The notes under the pieces are model-generated. The model worked only from the letters and a program-made list of their open reading frames with translations, was not told the origin of the DNA and searched no databases. Positions 43,808 to 55,884 of a stretch of 59,956 nt of DNA are shown here, piece after piece; within the stretch, counting starts at the first letter, position 1; each line of letters begins with the position of its first letter. Position numbers and translations under genes: made by a program. The DNA comes from Butyriboletus loyo (Eukaryota > Basidiomycota > Agaricomycetes > Boletales > Boletaceae): contig JBBPSI010000157.1 in NCBI GenBank assembly GCA_038093515.1, positions 1 to 59,956 of the forward strand. The letters run 5' to 3'.

Positions 43808-45787
43808 TCAAACCTGAAGGAGCCCCTCCGCTTTCTTCGATCTCGATACGATCCTACACTTGAACGGCTTGACGTGACTGCAAAATCAATCGTTAGTAAA
43901 TCCGTACTAGAGCAAATTCACAAACTCACCGTATGCTCCCCTCTGCAGGGTCATACTTTGGCACGCACTCCACACCATTGTCGACTCGCCTCGACACATC
44001 CAATGTCGCCAACGCCACCGTAACACATGAAAAGATCGTCAACTCTGCCAGGGATGCACCCGGACACAACCGCCTTCCCCACCCGAAACACACTTCACGT
44101 GGGTCAAGCTGCTTATTCTCGCCCAGGAACCTCTCCGGGTCAAAGATAGACGGATCGGGATATGTCTCTGGGTCGGATAACATAAACCTATATTTCATGT
44201 GGATGAGATCCCGAATGGATGTCATTCCCAAGAAGTCACGAACCACATGTTCGCGAGAAGGAACGTCCCTTTGGGGATCAAATATCCCTCGTAAATGATA
44301 TCCTGTGTGCTGACATGGTTTACTAGCGTCACATAAGCTCCAATAAAACCAGAGATACACACGCGAATATGCGTACCCAGTGGACCTACCACATGCCAGC
44401 GGAGAACTTCCAGACAGATGGCATTTACGTACGGAAGCGCGTCATGGTCCTCAGGGGTCGGAAGTCTGTCGTGTCCAACCACAGCATCCACTTCCGCCTG
44501 CGCCTTCTTCATAATTTCTGGGTGCATTGTCATGGCCAGGAAAAATGCAGATAGTGTAGATGGTGTCTGTTTCCGCGCATTTCAGTATCATTCTCTTGTC
44601 GATGAAAGACATGCAACGCACAGTGTCTGATCCGGCTGATAGATCATAGAATAACAATTGGTGTAAGTCGAACCGTCTCGAGAGCTGAAACCGTACCCAG
44701 GTACATGGAAAGAGAAGCCCACTTCAGAACTTCTTCTTCCTCGGGAGTGGCGCCTTCCTGAAGCACCCGTGATATAAACGATGGTGCAGCATTGCCCTTT
44801 GCCTAACCCTGAATCAGCGTACAAGCACAACGAACTCGAAGAGAAAACATACCAATTGCTCCAACACGAACTCGTATGGCGTGCTCACGGCCTCGCTCAG
44901 CATTTTTCGCCATTGTCTTGCATCTTTGTGGAAACCAGCTCCTGGGAACCACTCAGGCAAGTATCGTACTAGCCAAGTTCCTCAAGCAACTGCAATGCAT
45001 CGAAGAAACTTGTAACACGTACAGATCGGAAATATGTCCACTGCAAACCGTCCTGGCGTAGCGATGTAGGATAAATTGTCCGTGGCTCTATTAGCCAACT
45101 CCACGAGCGGATCTTCATCTTCATTAACGGTGTAACCATGCGAGATCTTTAAGATCACCGCGCCTGCCATTCTTCCCAAAATATGTCGCATTAGTACGAC
45201 TATCCGGAGCCAACTAGTACCGCACCTGTTACAATGAGCGATCAGATCATCAGGGTTCTTCAACAAATTGCGTAGCAATTGCTTCACTTCCGCTTCTTCG
45301 GCAGGATAGTATGACCGCAGGCTATTCTTGCTGCCAATCTGCTGATGGAAGAACTTGCGATGTTTTCTGTGTGTGTCACCGGATTGTAGAAAACCAGTGC
45401 TACTACTCCAGCCAACGAGGTCACCGCCCATCGTAATGTGTGGCCTGTTGGACGTGATGGCACTGTTCTTCTTGAGTAGGTCATTGGCCACCTTGGGGGA
45501 GTTGAGAATGACGTATCGTATGCCCATCACGTTGAGAGATACAATAGGGCCTGGGGTAGAATGAGCGGCCTGTGTATTCTGTGTAAAGCATATTTCTACT
45601 TGCCATATTTTGCACTCATAGCCCCCCACGCTTTGTACGGAGTATGTATCAGAAGATCGCGCATATTTCCGATGAGCGGCCACCCAGGCGGCCCAGGGGG
45701 GAACGGAGTCTTCCTTCTCAGGATAAGACATCTGACGAGGTAACATGCCAAACCGGCAAGGCAGACATAAAGGACGTGGGTGCCCAT
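43808..45787 (-). CDS. Cytochrome P450 monooxygenase, copy 1 (496 aa, 10 exons)
   Basis: Exons (minus): 45787-45604, 45550-45226, 45171-45023, 44968-44853, 44802-44697, 44635-44622, 44566-44377, 44322-44244, 44187-43930, 43877-43808; the sum is 1491 nt with no stop. Heme-thiolate monooxygenase of the endoplasmic reticulum, using a P450 reductase. N-terminal membrane anchor (about residues 4-22) and proline hinge FPPGPPGWPLIGN. I-helix AGSDTT at 294-299, ExxR as EVLR at 351-354, PERF-type FDPERF at 403-408, heme loop FGWGRRLCPG with Cys429. It resembles the basidiomycete O-methylsterigmatocystin-oxidoreductase-like P450s; the substrate cannot be read from sequence. Intron 1 has a GC-AG border (GCAAGT) and exon 6 is only 14 nt. 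The start is the ATG after which the hydrophobic anchor begins. Head-to-head with its paralogue at 49039. Confidence 0.93.
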
Positions 45788-45863
45788 GAGTTCACGTCGA
45801 TTGTACTGTGATACGAGGGGCAATCAGAAGCTGGGTCATGATTAGTGCCGCATCTTCGTGGAA

Positions 45864-45870
45864 TTTTATA
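45864..45870 (-). promoter_or_regulatory. TATA box of P450 copy 1
   Basis: TATAAAA on the minus strand, 77 bases upstream of the ATG at 45787. The leader after it (ATCATGACCCAG, then TTCTGATTGCCCC) is shared with copy 2. Confidence 0.65.
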
Positions 45871-48800
45871 CCATACACCACCTGCATTTGAACTCAGAAT
45901 CACCGCTATTGAGTGGGCGTGCTAGCCTTGAAGACAAACAGGAAACCATCAATTAGCTGCCTGGAAGCGATGGAGCGGGGTGTTAAACCAGCTCAATGGG
46001 TGACCCCAAGGCCGGATGATGGACCCTTGATGTCAATTGCATCCGTGATGATTCCGTTCCAACATCTACAGCCGTAGCCGAGTAAAAAACGAGTAAAAAG
46101 CTCGCCAAAAGTTCCGTCATCTCAATCAGAGCTGTCAAATGGGCCTTAAGAGAGTCGTCAAGCGATAACGTTACTGTCTGCTTTGCAGATGCAGTCGTCC
46201 CAATACACGCGGGGTATCGTAAGGCTGCTGGTGACCTTGGACACCCTTGGGATCTGAGATTTCATTATAACGACCTATGTTATTTGATTGGCCATATTAC
46301 ATAATGATGCGACGTTCCTTGTCCTCGATCATACCACACTTCGTAGTACATACCCGGAAGACCTCTCTTATATTATGGCACTCGGAAAATGCTCCGCCGC
46401 ACCGAAATATCACCACTTATGTTGTAATATTGGTAGTACCTTACCGCGTTACAACTTACTACTTGGAGGGATACGGAAGACTTCTGAGTCAGTACTTGCA
46501 GCAGCACTTAGTAGTGATCGGGGTTATCTGTAGTAGCCACGTAATCTCAACTACACGCTATCGCCACCAATATTGTCTCCCACGGTCCGCAGACGTGTTT
46601 GCTCGTCATCCACAACAGCGAGCTCGTAAACTCATCTGTTTCTCGTCACTTTTTCCCCGTTTCTTCAGTAACTGCGATCCGTAATTACCCGCTATCACCG
46701 CTACTGTTTTCCATGGTCCACAGACACATTTGCTCATTGTCCACAACAGCAAGCTCATATATTACGTATAAGTCGTCCATTTCTCGTCTATTTCCCCCCT
46801 ATGTTACTTGTAGCACACTGACATAACATTCTATAACATATAAGATATGTCATGGAAGTTCACTTGTGTGCTGTTCTCCAACAGTCACTCCTTGTGCCGC
46901 CTTCCTGGCTTCAGCGTCCAGCTTCTCGTTCCATGACATCCCAGAGCGGAAAGGGAATCATCTAACTGTATATGAGCAAGTTCGTATCTAGAGTTCGAGG
47001 CGTTGGAAGGATTTCCATGAGGTAGCGGGCCAACCCGAGTACGTTTGTGAGCTAAGATGACCTTGTCATCGCGCCTCTGATCATTCTCTCGTATTCCACC
47101 CAGTTCTTGAATCCAAGCTGGTCATGACAGCTCCCCCTCGCTATATTGCTTTGGGGGACATAGCCGGCCGGCCATCTGCCACACTTAGCCGAAGTTCTGA
47201 GAGGGATGTAAACCCCTGACGGCACGTACTTTTCCTTTCTTACCAGTCGTGCCTCCAATCACAGCCCTTGACAGCGATATCACGCTACCGACTTTGATAG
47301 GTCACATCTTTTGCAGTGCACTTAACGGAGTGGTCTCCCTCTCGCTGAGAACATCCCCTCATCGTCACCTTTCTGTCTTCGCAATTTCATCGTACACTCC
47401 TGCGGCTTTCTCGTGTCAGTCCCTACTAACTCCATTTGCTGTGTTAAAAAAATTCATTACTAGGAATAACCGTAGATAGTTTACACTCATACTTAGTCAT
47501 ATCACTACATTTCCTTTTTTGGTAACTGCGTGGCCTCAGCCTTATGCTTCCTCCAGTCTTGTGTATACTCGACTGGAGGTAACCCAAAGCTATCCGTCTC
47601 TTATTTTATCTCTTATTATCGAGAAGCAGGAGTCACTTCTTCTTATAGTAGTTAGATCGTGTTCCCCTGCCGAGGATCCACGCCACTGGTCACTGTGTGG
47701 GAGCGATCGAAATAGGGGAGCCAAGCTGCCGCAAAGTCGGCCAGTTATGTCAACCACTTACCAAATGCATCCACCCTATCAAAGACTCTTGCCAGGCAGA
47801 CCTTCGAAAGTCGCCGGAAGTGTTATGCCGCCACCGCCGCCGCTTCCCACTCCATTCGTCGCACGTACGTCACATTGCCCTACGCTATACCGTATGCACG
47901 ACATGTCTTGTTGCGACGATTATGGCAAGTGGTAGCGCATTACCTCCTGGTGCCACACTGTGGCTTGAACGGGATTACCATAATACCAATGGCTACATTC
48001 GTGTCTCAAACTAGGTCTGGGGACCCCCGAAACACCACACCCTTTCTTTCCTTCATTTCACGCACGCAGACCCGACCTGTCTCGGGAACGGAGAGACGAG
48101 GATGTGGACCGCAATTAAGGCTAATTAAGGGCGGTTCAAAGGGGATAAGGTCTGGTGATGGAATGAAGTCGGAGATAGAGTGGCACCGAGGAGGATTGGC
48201 CGGACCTTGCTTCAGTAAGGCGCTTTCATTCATCTGAGGGATAAAATATTGATGATGTGAGACAATGGGCTAAGTATGTCTCGAATGATTTGTGCTCTGT
48301 CCACGTCACATTTATGAGGGCCCCGCGACGTGGCAGAATCATTCAGTAAACAAACTGAGAGGGGACAAAGAGCGACTGGCTACGGCGTCATTCCAGAAGA
48401 TAGAGGGTGGGTGGGTGACTACATAGAGAGGAGGTCCAAACCTTGGCAGTGTCGAACCCACACTCATCCGCATTCGAAGAACCCGTTGCAATTTGGAATG
48501 GGCTTCGCTAGAGTTTTCTTTCGAGTCAACTGTGTAAAGTTTGTCCCATTTAGATAAGTTTGTTCTGTAAGCTCTTAACGGCTTGTGGCGACACACAGGT
48601 CTTGGAGTTGTGCCACTGGCCCACTGCGTCGTTCGAGGAGGTACTTAATGGGAAGATAGAATGGAGGAGGTTCACGTGGCGTTGCCGAACACCGGTCTCG
48701 ATACTACGTCAGATATGGCCCCTGTCGTCCGTAGTGCGATCCTTGCTGTACGTGATTATCTGGGTTTGGCCATGTCAACACCACTCGGACGTCTGTTATC

Positions 48801-48947
48801 AGCGTTCTGATCCCACCATTCCACGTTCAAATGGGGGGGTCGTATGGTATGACATCAGTCTACATTTCGTAAAGACCATATTTGATCGCAACCCACCTTC
48901 TGTTTGTCTGTCCTATCATACTTCCGTCGTGCCAAAGCGTCGCATGC
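45871..48947. other. Intergenic region between the two P450s
   Basis: About 3.1 kb between the divergent promoters. I find no convincing gene. It contains a diverged direct repeat of about 100 bp (46562-46660 and 46697-46800: CCACGGTCCGCAGACGTG versus CCATGGTCCACAGACACA, then CCACAACAGCGAGCTC versus CCACAACAGCAAGCTC). Short open frames at 47052-47258 (minus) and 47519-47935 (plus) have no recognisable motif. Confidence 0.55.
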
Positions 48948-48954
48948 TATAAAA
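48948..48954 (+). promoter_or_regulatory. TATA box of P450 copy 2
   Basis: TATAAAA 85 bases upstream of the ATG at 49039, in the same relative place as in copy 1. Confidence 0.65.
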
Positions 48955-49038
48955 CTCATTAGAATTCCATGAAGATGACATTAATCGTGACCCAGTTTCT
49001 GATTGCCCCCCGTATCACAGTTCCACCGACTTGAACAC

Positions 49039-51032
49039 ATGGGTGCTCACGTCCTTTATATCTGCCTTGCCAGTTTGGCATGTTACCTCGTCAGATGTCT
49101 TATCCTAAGAAGGAAGACTCCATTCCCCCCTGGGCCGCCTGGATGGCCGCTCATTCAAAATCTGCTCGACTTTCCGATACATTCTCCATACAAAAGGTGG
49201 GGGGCTTTGAGTGCAAAATATGGCGAGTGCAGATATACTTCACACAGAATACGTGTCAGGCCGCTCATTCTACATCAGGCCCTATCGTATCTCTCAACGT
49301 GATGGGCACGCGATACGTCGTGCTCAACTCCCCCAAAGTGGCCAAAGACCTACTCGAGAAGAACAGTGCCATCACGTCCAACAGGCCACACATTACGATG
49401 GGCGGTGACCTCGTTGGTTTGGGGGATAGCACGGTTTTGCTACAATACGGCGACACGTTCCGAAAACACCGCAGGTTCTTTCATCAACAGATTGGCACCA
49501 AGAGTAGCCTAGAGGTGTTCTACCTTGCCGAAGAAGTGGAAGCGAAACAATTCGTTCGCAATGTATTGAAGAACCCTGATGATCTGTTCGCTCATTGTCA
49601 CAGGTGGGGTATCAATTAACCTTCGGATAACCGTGTTAATGTGTCATATTTTGGGAAGAACGGCGGGCGCGCTGACATTGAAGATCTCCCACGGTTATAC
49701 CATCAAGGAAGATAGTGATCCCCTCCTAGAGATGGCTAATACAGTCATAAACAATGTGACCGTGGTCATGGAGCCGGGACGGTTTCTAGTTGACATTATT
49801 CCTATCTGTACGTTTTATGAGTCTCTTCCATCCATTTCAGTTGCTTGACGAGCTCGGCCAGTGCGATACTTACCTGAGTGGTTCCCTGGAGGTAGTTTCC
49901 ACAAAGATGCAAGACGATGGCGAAAACTGCTGAACGACGCAGTGAGCACGCCGCACGAGTTCGTGTTGGAGCAACTGGTATATTTACTCTTGGGGTTCGT
50001 GTTGTTTTTTACCGATCTACGGTCAGGCAAAGGGTGATGCTGCGCCATCGTTTATGTCACAGGTGCTTCAGGAAGGCGTCACTCCAGAGGAAGAAAATAT
50101 TTTGAAGTGGGCTGCCTTTTCCATGTACCTGGGTATGCGTTTAGCACATGGCTCTCGAAACCGCTAAACTCCTGTCATTCCACAATTTATCAGGTGGATC
50201 AGACAGCGTGCGTTGGATTTTTCGTCGATAAGACAAACACACTTAAAAGCGCGGTGACAGACTCCGGTTCCACTATCTGCATTCTTCCTGGCCATGACAA
50301 TATACCCGGACATTTTGAAGAAGGGGCAGGCGGAAGTCGATGCTGTCATCGGCCACGACAGACTTCCGACTCCACAGGATCGTGATGCGCTTCCGTACGT
50401 CAACGCGATCTGCATGGAACTGCTTCGCTGGCACGTGGTAGCTTCATTTAGTACGTATCTTCGCGCATGTGTATTTCTGGTCCGACTGAAGTGATGATAT
50501 GACACTAGTAGCCCATGTCACCACACAAGATATCGTCTACGAGGGATATTTAATCCACAAAGGGACATACCTTCTCCCGAACATTTGGTTCGTGATTGAT
50601 TTATAGAGACATTGATTTGAGATCTCATCCACGTGAAAATACGCGAGGTAGGTTTATGCTATCCGACCCAGAGACATATCCCGATCCGGATGTCTTCGAT
50701 CCGGACAGGTTCCTTGGTGAGAATAAGCAGCTCGACCCACGTGAAGTGTGTTTCGGGTGGGGAAGGCGGTTGTGTCCAGGTGCGCGGCTGGCACAGTTGA
50801 CAATTTTTACATGTGTTGTGATGGCGCTGGCGACATTGGATGTGTCGAGATGCGTCGAGAATGGTGTGGAGTGCGTGCCGAGGTATGACGCCAAGGAGGG
50901 GGTCCTACGGTGAGTTTATCACGTTATTTCTGATATGGATGTGCGAACGACTCGTTTTGCAGTCAGCTCAAGCCGTTCAAGTGTAAAATCGTAGCGCGAT
51001 CGAAGAATGTAGAGGACCTCCTCCAGGCTTGA
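49039..51032 (+). CDS. Cytochrome P450 monooxygenase, copy 2 (496 aa, 10 exons)
   Basis: Exons: 49039-49222, 49279-49603, 49659-49807, 49862-49977, 50027-50132, 50194-50207, 50261-50450, 50509-50587, 50652-50909, 50963-51032. Every exon has exactly the length of its counterpart in copy 1 (total 1491 nt) and none contains a stop, although some introns differ in length (56 versus 53 bp for intron 1). Same anchor, FPPGPPGWPLIQN hinge, ELLR in the ExxR place, FDPDRF, and heme loop FGWGRRLCPG with Cys429. Differences: the I-helix is GGSDST instead of AGSDTT, so the usual Asp-Thr pair is Asp-Ser, which may alter oxygen activation or substrate range. The GC-AG first intron (GCGAGT) and the 14-nt exon 6 are conserved. 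It arose by inverted duplication of copy 1 or the reverse. Confidence 0.93.
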
Positions 51033-52168
51033 TGTGCTTGTTCTGCAGGGTAAACGATGGTCCCGACTCACCGTAGTGGGAGCCAACACCAACTAATTCT
51101 CCAATGTATATATTTTACCTTAGCTGTTGATTTCTGTGTAAGTGTTATCAGCCAATTGTAGTCGTCCTCTGTATCACGACAACATACATTATGATGTTCA
51201 ATCGTATGAATATGAATTCACTAGAGTCAAGCTGTGTATATAACTCTTCCTGAAAAATTGGTAGCCGGTTATACTGCGTCTTCAGTGCGCAAAAAATCGT
51301 CGATTTCGTATTTCGGCTCTAGAAGACCAAGAGCCTCCATCCTGTAGGCTCTTGCACAGATCTTTGGAGGGAGCAAGCGGAGCATCTGTACACGTAGCGG
51401 GAGGATTATTCAATCCTGAATTGTACCAACACCTTCCTTGGAGGAGATGGAAAACGAACCGGGTTTCCTTAGGCGCCCCAACAGAGAGTTGCTTCATCAC
51501 CGTGACGGTCACCGGATACTATTGCCACGAACAATCCTCATTGGTTCCAATGCTGAGGTGTCAAGGAGAGTCCAATATCAACATTGGATGGGCCAGAATG
51601 AGAACGACATTGCCGCGCCCGATGGATGAGAAGTTGAGAACCCAATACAAACCGCCACGACGCTGGTCACTCTACCTGCAGACTCAGCACGGCTACTGCC
51701 GCGGCGCCTCTCTCTGTACAACCACAACATGCATACACGTAGTCATAAATGTTATAATTATGAATGTACTGGTACCTCCGATTACATGAGCTATGTAGCA
51801 GGCGAACAAGCTGGGTCATGTCTTGCAAACCTCATACATCCAAAAATGCGACTTCGCTGGTAGTCAATGCTTAAATGCTGATAGTGTGCTTATATAAGCG
51901 AGAAATTGTATTCCAAGGTAGGAATAGGGTCCTTCAATGTTGATTTGGACCGTCGATTTGGAGTCGATTTGGAGGTCGATTTCGACGCAGATTTCGACAC
52001 GACTTTCACATTCGGCAAACTGCGAAATCTGCTTTGAGCTTTGACATCCCCTGATTCCGACACGATTTGGGGCGGTTTCGACTATTGATTTCAGACGCAG
52101 CAGTGTCGGAGTTTCAAGTAACAGTGTAGATCATAGTAGAGATATTAATCAATATTAACACGAACACC
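51033..52168. other. Intergenic region and Harbinger 5' flank
   Basis: 51033-51900 has no recognisable gene; the open frame at 51352-51789 shows no motif. From about 51926 (GGGTCCTTCAATGTTGATTTGG) onward there are several TCGATTTGGA and TCGATTTCGAC repeats. They may be the terminal and subterminal repeats of the DNA transposon that encodes the next gene; the partner inverted repeat is outside the window. Confidence 0.4.
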
Positions 52169-53657
52169 ATGCCCAAACGGACAGAGCGCCAGCAAACAGC
52201 AGATGCCATCATTGAAGCCTACCTGGTTTCACTTATTTCTGAATCTCGGGCTTCTCTTGATCCTCCTGCTTCATCCAGCTCAAGCTCAGATTCTAACAGT
52301 TCCTCTGACTCTGACTCTGACTTGGAAGGGGAAAATGGGCTGCCAGCTGCCAGTGGAAGTGACACTATGGTTCAGATGCTAAGCTCACTCTATTCTCACA
52401 GGTATCTCACCATTCACCAGCCAATTAACAAGAGTGGCAAGAACCTGTGACTCCTTCTAACTGACTGGAAGCATGGCCAACCTGATATATTTTGGGCACA
52501 TGTTTGGATGACCCCTGAGTGCTTTAACATCCTTGTTGCAGCCTTGCACACAGACCCTGTATTCCAAAACCAATCTAATGTCTCTTAGATGCCAGTAGAT
52601 GCCCAGCTGGCCATTGTCTTGTACTGCTTTGGCCACTATGGCAGTGCAATCAGTACAACTATGGTTGCACTCTGGGCAGGGATTGGCTATGGGACAGTCC
52701 ATCTTTTTACAAACCATGTTATGAAGGCAATTTGTCATGAGGATTTTCGTCAGGCTGCACTTTATTGGCCATCTGGGGCAGAGAAGGAAGGTGCCAAGCA
52801 GTGGGTTGAAGAAAACTCTTGTCATGCCTGGTGCAATGGGTGGGTTATGGTTGATGGGACTCTTGTTCCACTCTATTCTTATCCAGGTTATTTTGGGAAT
52901 AGCTGGTATGATCGCAAGTCAAATTATTCCCTAAATGTACAGGTATGTGCTGCAGATGCATAGTAATACTAGTAGCCTCTGTTGATCTTATTCTACTTTT
53001 GTATGTCAGATTGTGTCAACACCTGATCTACGAATTGTTGATTATTCTGTTGGCCTTCCTGGAAGTCAACATGACTCAACTGCCTTCTCAGAAACTCACA
53101 TCTATCAAGAATGTTATAATCATAACATTTATTTGTACACTTTGAACTTAGTTGTTTTGAACAAACTTTCACTTTCAAAGATCATGTAACATAGTGCACA
53201 TGATCATGGGAACTTACATGTGATCTCCTGCTGACTAAGCATATGATGTCATGGCCTAGACCAGGCCTAGACTCTATGATGTCATGACACATGTATTTAA
53301 TCTCTATTTGGTTCTCTTCCTTTTGATCGCTGTGCCTCATGTGGTTAATCACCGTTGCGCTTCTCTTCTTTCTGATCCCTGTTGACCCTGTAATTTATCC
53401 ATGTATAGTAGTTCATCTCATGCACAGCTTGGTCTGTGCACATCTTTGTACAATATATAAAGGCTCATGGTTAGACTAGGATTCCCTAGTTTTAACCACT
53501 TGTCTAATTGCTGGCAACAGTTGAGGATTAAGTTGAAGCTCCAGTATCACTCCTGCCAGGTATTTGTGTATACCTGCAATCGTTGTGGACTGCTTGTGAA
53601 AGGGTACTATGTGCTAGCATTCGACTGCGCGTTGCCTTGTAACAAAGAACATGATAT
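52169..53657 (+). pseudogene. Harbinger/DDE_4-type transposase, decayed and 3' truncated
   Basis: Starts ATG 52169 (MPKRTERQQTADAIIEAYLV) with an acidic Ser-rich stretch. The helical DNA-binding-like region is PVDAQLAIVLYCFGHYGSAI, then VALWAGIGYGTVHLFT. The catalytic fold has GWVMVDGTLVPLY and YDRKSNYSLNVQ. After a GT-AG intron (52943-53009) comes IVDYSVGLPGSQHDSTAF, which supplies the later acidic residue. In-frame TGA (52448) and TAG (52588) interrupt it. A solo LTR (53112-53644) splits HIYQE|HDI, and the start of another LTR element at 53658 ends it. The GLPGSxHDSxAF motif is typical of PIF/Harbinger DDE_Tnp_4 nucleases of basidiomycetes. Confidence 0.8.
53112..53644 (+). repeat. Solo LTR, family A2
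   Basis: TGTTATAATCATAACATTT to GCCTTGTAACA, perfect duplication AAGAA at 53107-53111 and 53645-53649; a variant of family A. Confidence 0.93.
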
Positions 53658-54197
53658 TGTTATAATCATAACATTTATTTGTACACTTTCATGTTGGACT
53701 TAGTCGTTTCACTTCAACATTCAACTTCAAAGGTCACGTGACATAGCGCACATGATCGTGGGAACTTACATGTGATCTCCTGCTGACTAAGCATATGATG
53801 TCATGGCCTAGACCAAGCCTAGACTCTATGACGTCACGACACATGTATTTAATCTCCATTTACTTCTCTTCCCTTTGATCGCCACGCCTTGTGTGATTAA
53901 TCACCGCTGCGCTTCTCTTCTTTTTGATCCCCATTGACCCTGTAGTCTAGCCATGTATAGTAGATCATCTCACGCACAGCTTGGTCTGTGCGCATATCTG
54001 TACAATATATAAAGGCTCGTGGTTAGACTAGGATTCCCTAGTTTTAACCACTTGTCTATTCGCTGGCAACAGTTGAGGATTAAGTTGAAGCTCCTTGATC
54101 ACATCTTGCCTGTGCTTTGTGTAGCACAGCAACTGTAGTGGACCCTGTGTGACATAGTATTCGTACTGGCATTCGACCGTGCATTGCTTGCGTAACA
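53658..54197 (+). repeat. 5' LTR of element A2
   Basis: 540 bp, TGTTATAATCATAACATTT to TTGCGTAACA. It has the TGACGTCA motif, GCACAGCTTGGTCTGTGCGC near 53975 and TATATAAAGG near 54006. Confidence 0.85.
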
Positions 54198-54829
54198 CTT
54201 GGTTAAAACTTCAGATACACATCCGGTCCCCAGGGTAGGGGTAGCATGCTTGTCGGCGTTTGGCCAATAGCGTACCTGTTTCATTTCCCTTATCTGCACT
54301 TCCAGTAGGCCTCCACTTGACGGAGCAGAACTTCCCTCTTATGGGATAACCCAGTGCTCAGGGTTTAGAGCCGTTACTGCGCGTTCAGCAGATTTCATTT
54401 CTGATTGCCCCTGCTGCTTTTAGGGGAACCCCTTGGAAGGGTAGATTTTGACTCATCGTAATACTTGTAACCAATTCATTTGAAGTCACTCCCTTGGAGT
54501 TGATATTCTGCGCAAGGGTCGTGCCTTGTTTGCAAAGAGCGACTTTGGGACCCCCAAATCCCATTGGCTGAGCTATTTCCAAACTGTAGTCCCTGTGGTA
54601 ACACGGGAGGTAGAACCTAGAAAAAATATTCAAAATTTGTCAATTAGTTGTAACTAGGTCTTTACCCATTCTCGTCCATTACTGGACAAAACTTCGTCGG
54701 AGATACTACCTCCGTTCGAAAAAATACTTTTTACGTTCTACTTGTTGTAGAGTCCCCCAGAGTCACCTTGGAAGATAGGAGACAGTAAGGGTCTTTATAC
54801 CTTGTAGTTTTCTTCTTTGTTTTTTGCCG

Positions 54830-55884
54830 AAGAAGCCGGTTCAGCCAAAGAAAAAAGGTTGCCGAAGAAGATTCAAGAATCACCCCCTTTCCTCTGCCCC
54901 CAACTTCTTAATTTTTGTTAACCAAACTGGGTTCCGAATACTCTACAGACTTCCCAGACGACGACCAGAAAAGGATGTCAGACCCTGGTCCGTCTTTGTT
55001 ATAATCGTGTCTCTTATAACTATCTTTTTCGTTTGGACTTCGTCACATTTCTCTTTCAAAGGTCACATGACCTAGCGCACGTGATTGTGGGATTATACAT
55101 GTTACCACAGGCTGACTGAGCATATGATGTCATGGTCCAGACTGGCCCAGACTCTATGACGTCACACCTCATGTATTTAATCTCCGTTTGCTTCTCTTCT
55201 TTTTGATCACTGTCAACTTCTATTTTCCATCATCGTCGACTCGTGACTCCCTCGTATGTACATTAGTAACTAGTCTCACGCACTGCATGGTCTGTGCGCA
55301 TTCCCCTGTAATATAAAAGGGCTTGTGGTTGCAGCTAGGATTCCCTAGCTTTAACCACTTGTCTTATTCGCTGGCAACAGTTGAGAAGATTAAGGTCTGA
55401 GCCATCCTCATTACACTCGCCAGCTATTGTGTTTAGCTGCAACAGTTGCGGAACCCCATGTGCCACTTGATAACTCCGTTATCTCGTAACAGTCTTTCGC
55501 CCCCGCTCCTACCGACTATGTCCCAGCCCCCGCCTACAATGACCAAACCTTGTGTGCCCTCTTCGCGCAGTGGTTGGAAAAAGATAACCAAGGAGGAATT
55601 TCAAAAAAGGTTGCTGATCCAGGAGAATGGGATGGTGACAGAGAAAAGTTCCACCATTGGTGGACTTCCCTCAAAGTCTGGGTGTCCGTCAATACCTGGA
55701 AAACCAATAAACTTCAGATGGTGGCTGTTCTTAGCCGCATTAAGGGCAAGGGCCAAGACTTTTCTCAACTCATCTTGGAGGATTATGTCTCAGCGGAGGA
55801 GAAATACATAGATCCGCTTGATAGATCCAAAGGAAGAATGCAGGACCAGGCATGGCCCGAATGGGACTACCTGCAGGCCATGAT
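54830..55884 (+). pseudogene. Gag of element A2, interrupted
   Basis: After removing the solo LTR and one GTCTT copy, the reading runs SEYSTDFPDDDQKRMSDPGP then SFAPAPTDYVPAPAYNDQTL. It continues with GEWDGDREKFHHWWTSLKVW, NTWKTNKLQMVAVLSRIKGK and WPEWDYLQAMI at 55884, where element B' is inserted. The GDREKFxxWW...I..W pattern is the retrotransposon gag fold. The start codon is uncertain; a basic stretch (KKPVQPKKKGCRRRF) lies near 54830 in another frame. Confidence 0.7.
54997..55491 (+). repeat. Solo LTR, family A
   Basis: TGTTATAATCG to TCTCGTAACA with perfect duplication GTCTT (54992-54996, 55492-55496). CRE-like TGACGTCA near 55157 and TATA box AATATAAAAG near 55310. Confidence 0.95.

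Larger units (their letters stand above)
53658..55884 (+). mobile_element. Ty3/gypsy element A2, 5' part (LTR, leader, gag start)
   Basis: The LTR 53658-54197 lies only 13 bp after the solo LTR-A2. Its two sides (GATAT before, CTTGG after) do not match, as expected for a 5' LTR with internal sequence following. The leader 54198-54820 begins CTTGGTTAAAACTTC; the TGG at 54201 may start a primer-binding site. The gag frame follows, interrupted by a solo LTR-A (54997-55491) and then by element B' (55885 on). The 3' remainder lies outside the window. Confidence 0.75.

Noticed and set aside
45596..45823. P450 copy 1 starting upstream at 45823
   Set aside because: That start is TTG, not ATG. The ATG at 45787 directly precedes the membrane anchor and matches the start of copy 2.
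46277..48600. A protein-coding gene between the two P450s
   Set aside because: Frames are short, overlap on both strands, show no codon pattern or motif, and contain no splice-linked reading.
53112..54197. A tandem pair of A2 LTRs as the two ends of one tiny element
   Set aside because: The first LTR has its own perfect AAGAA duplication, and the 13 bp between the two contain the Harbinger reading HDI. They are two independent insertions.
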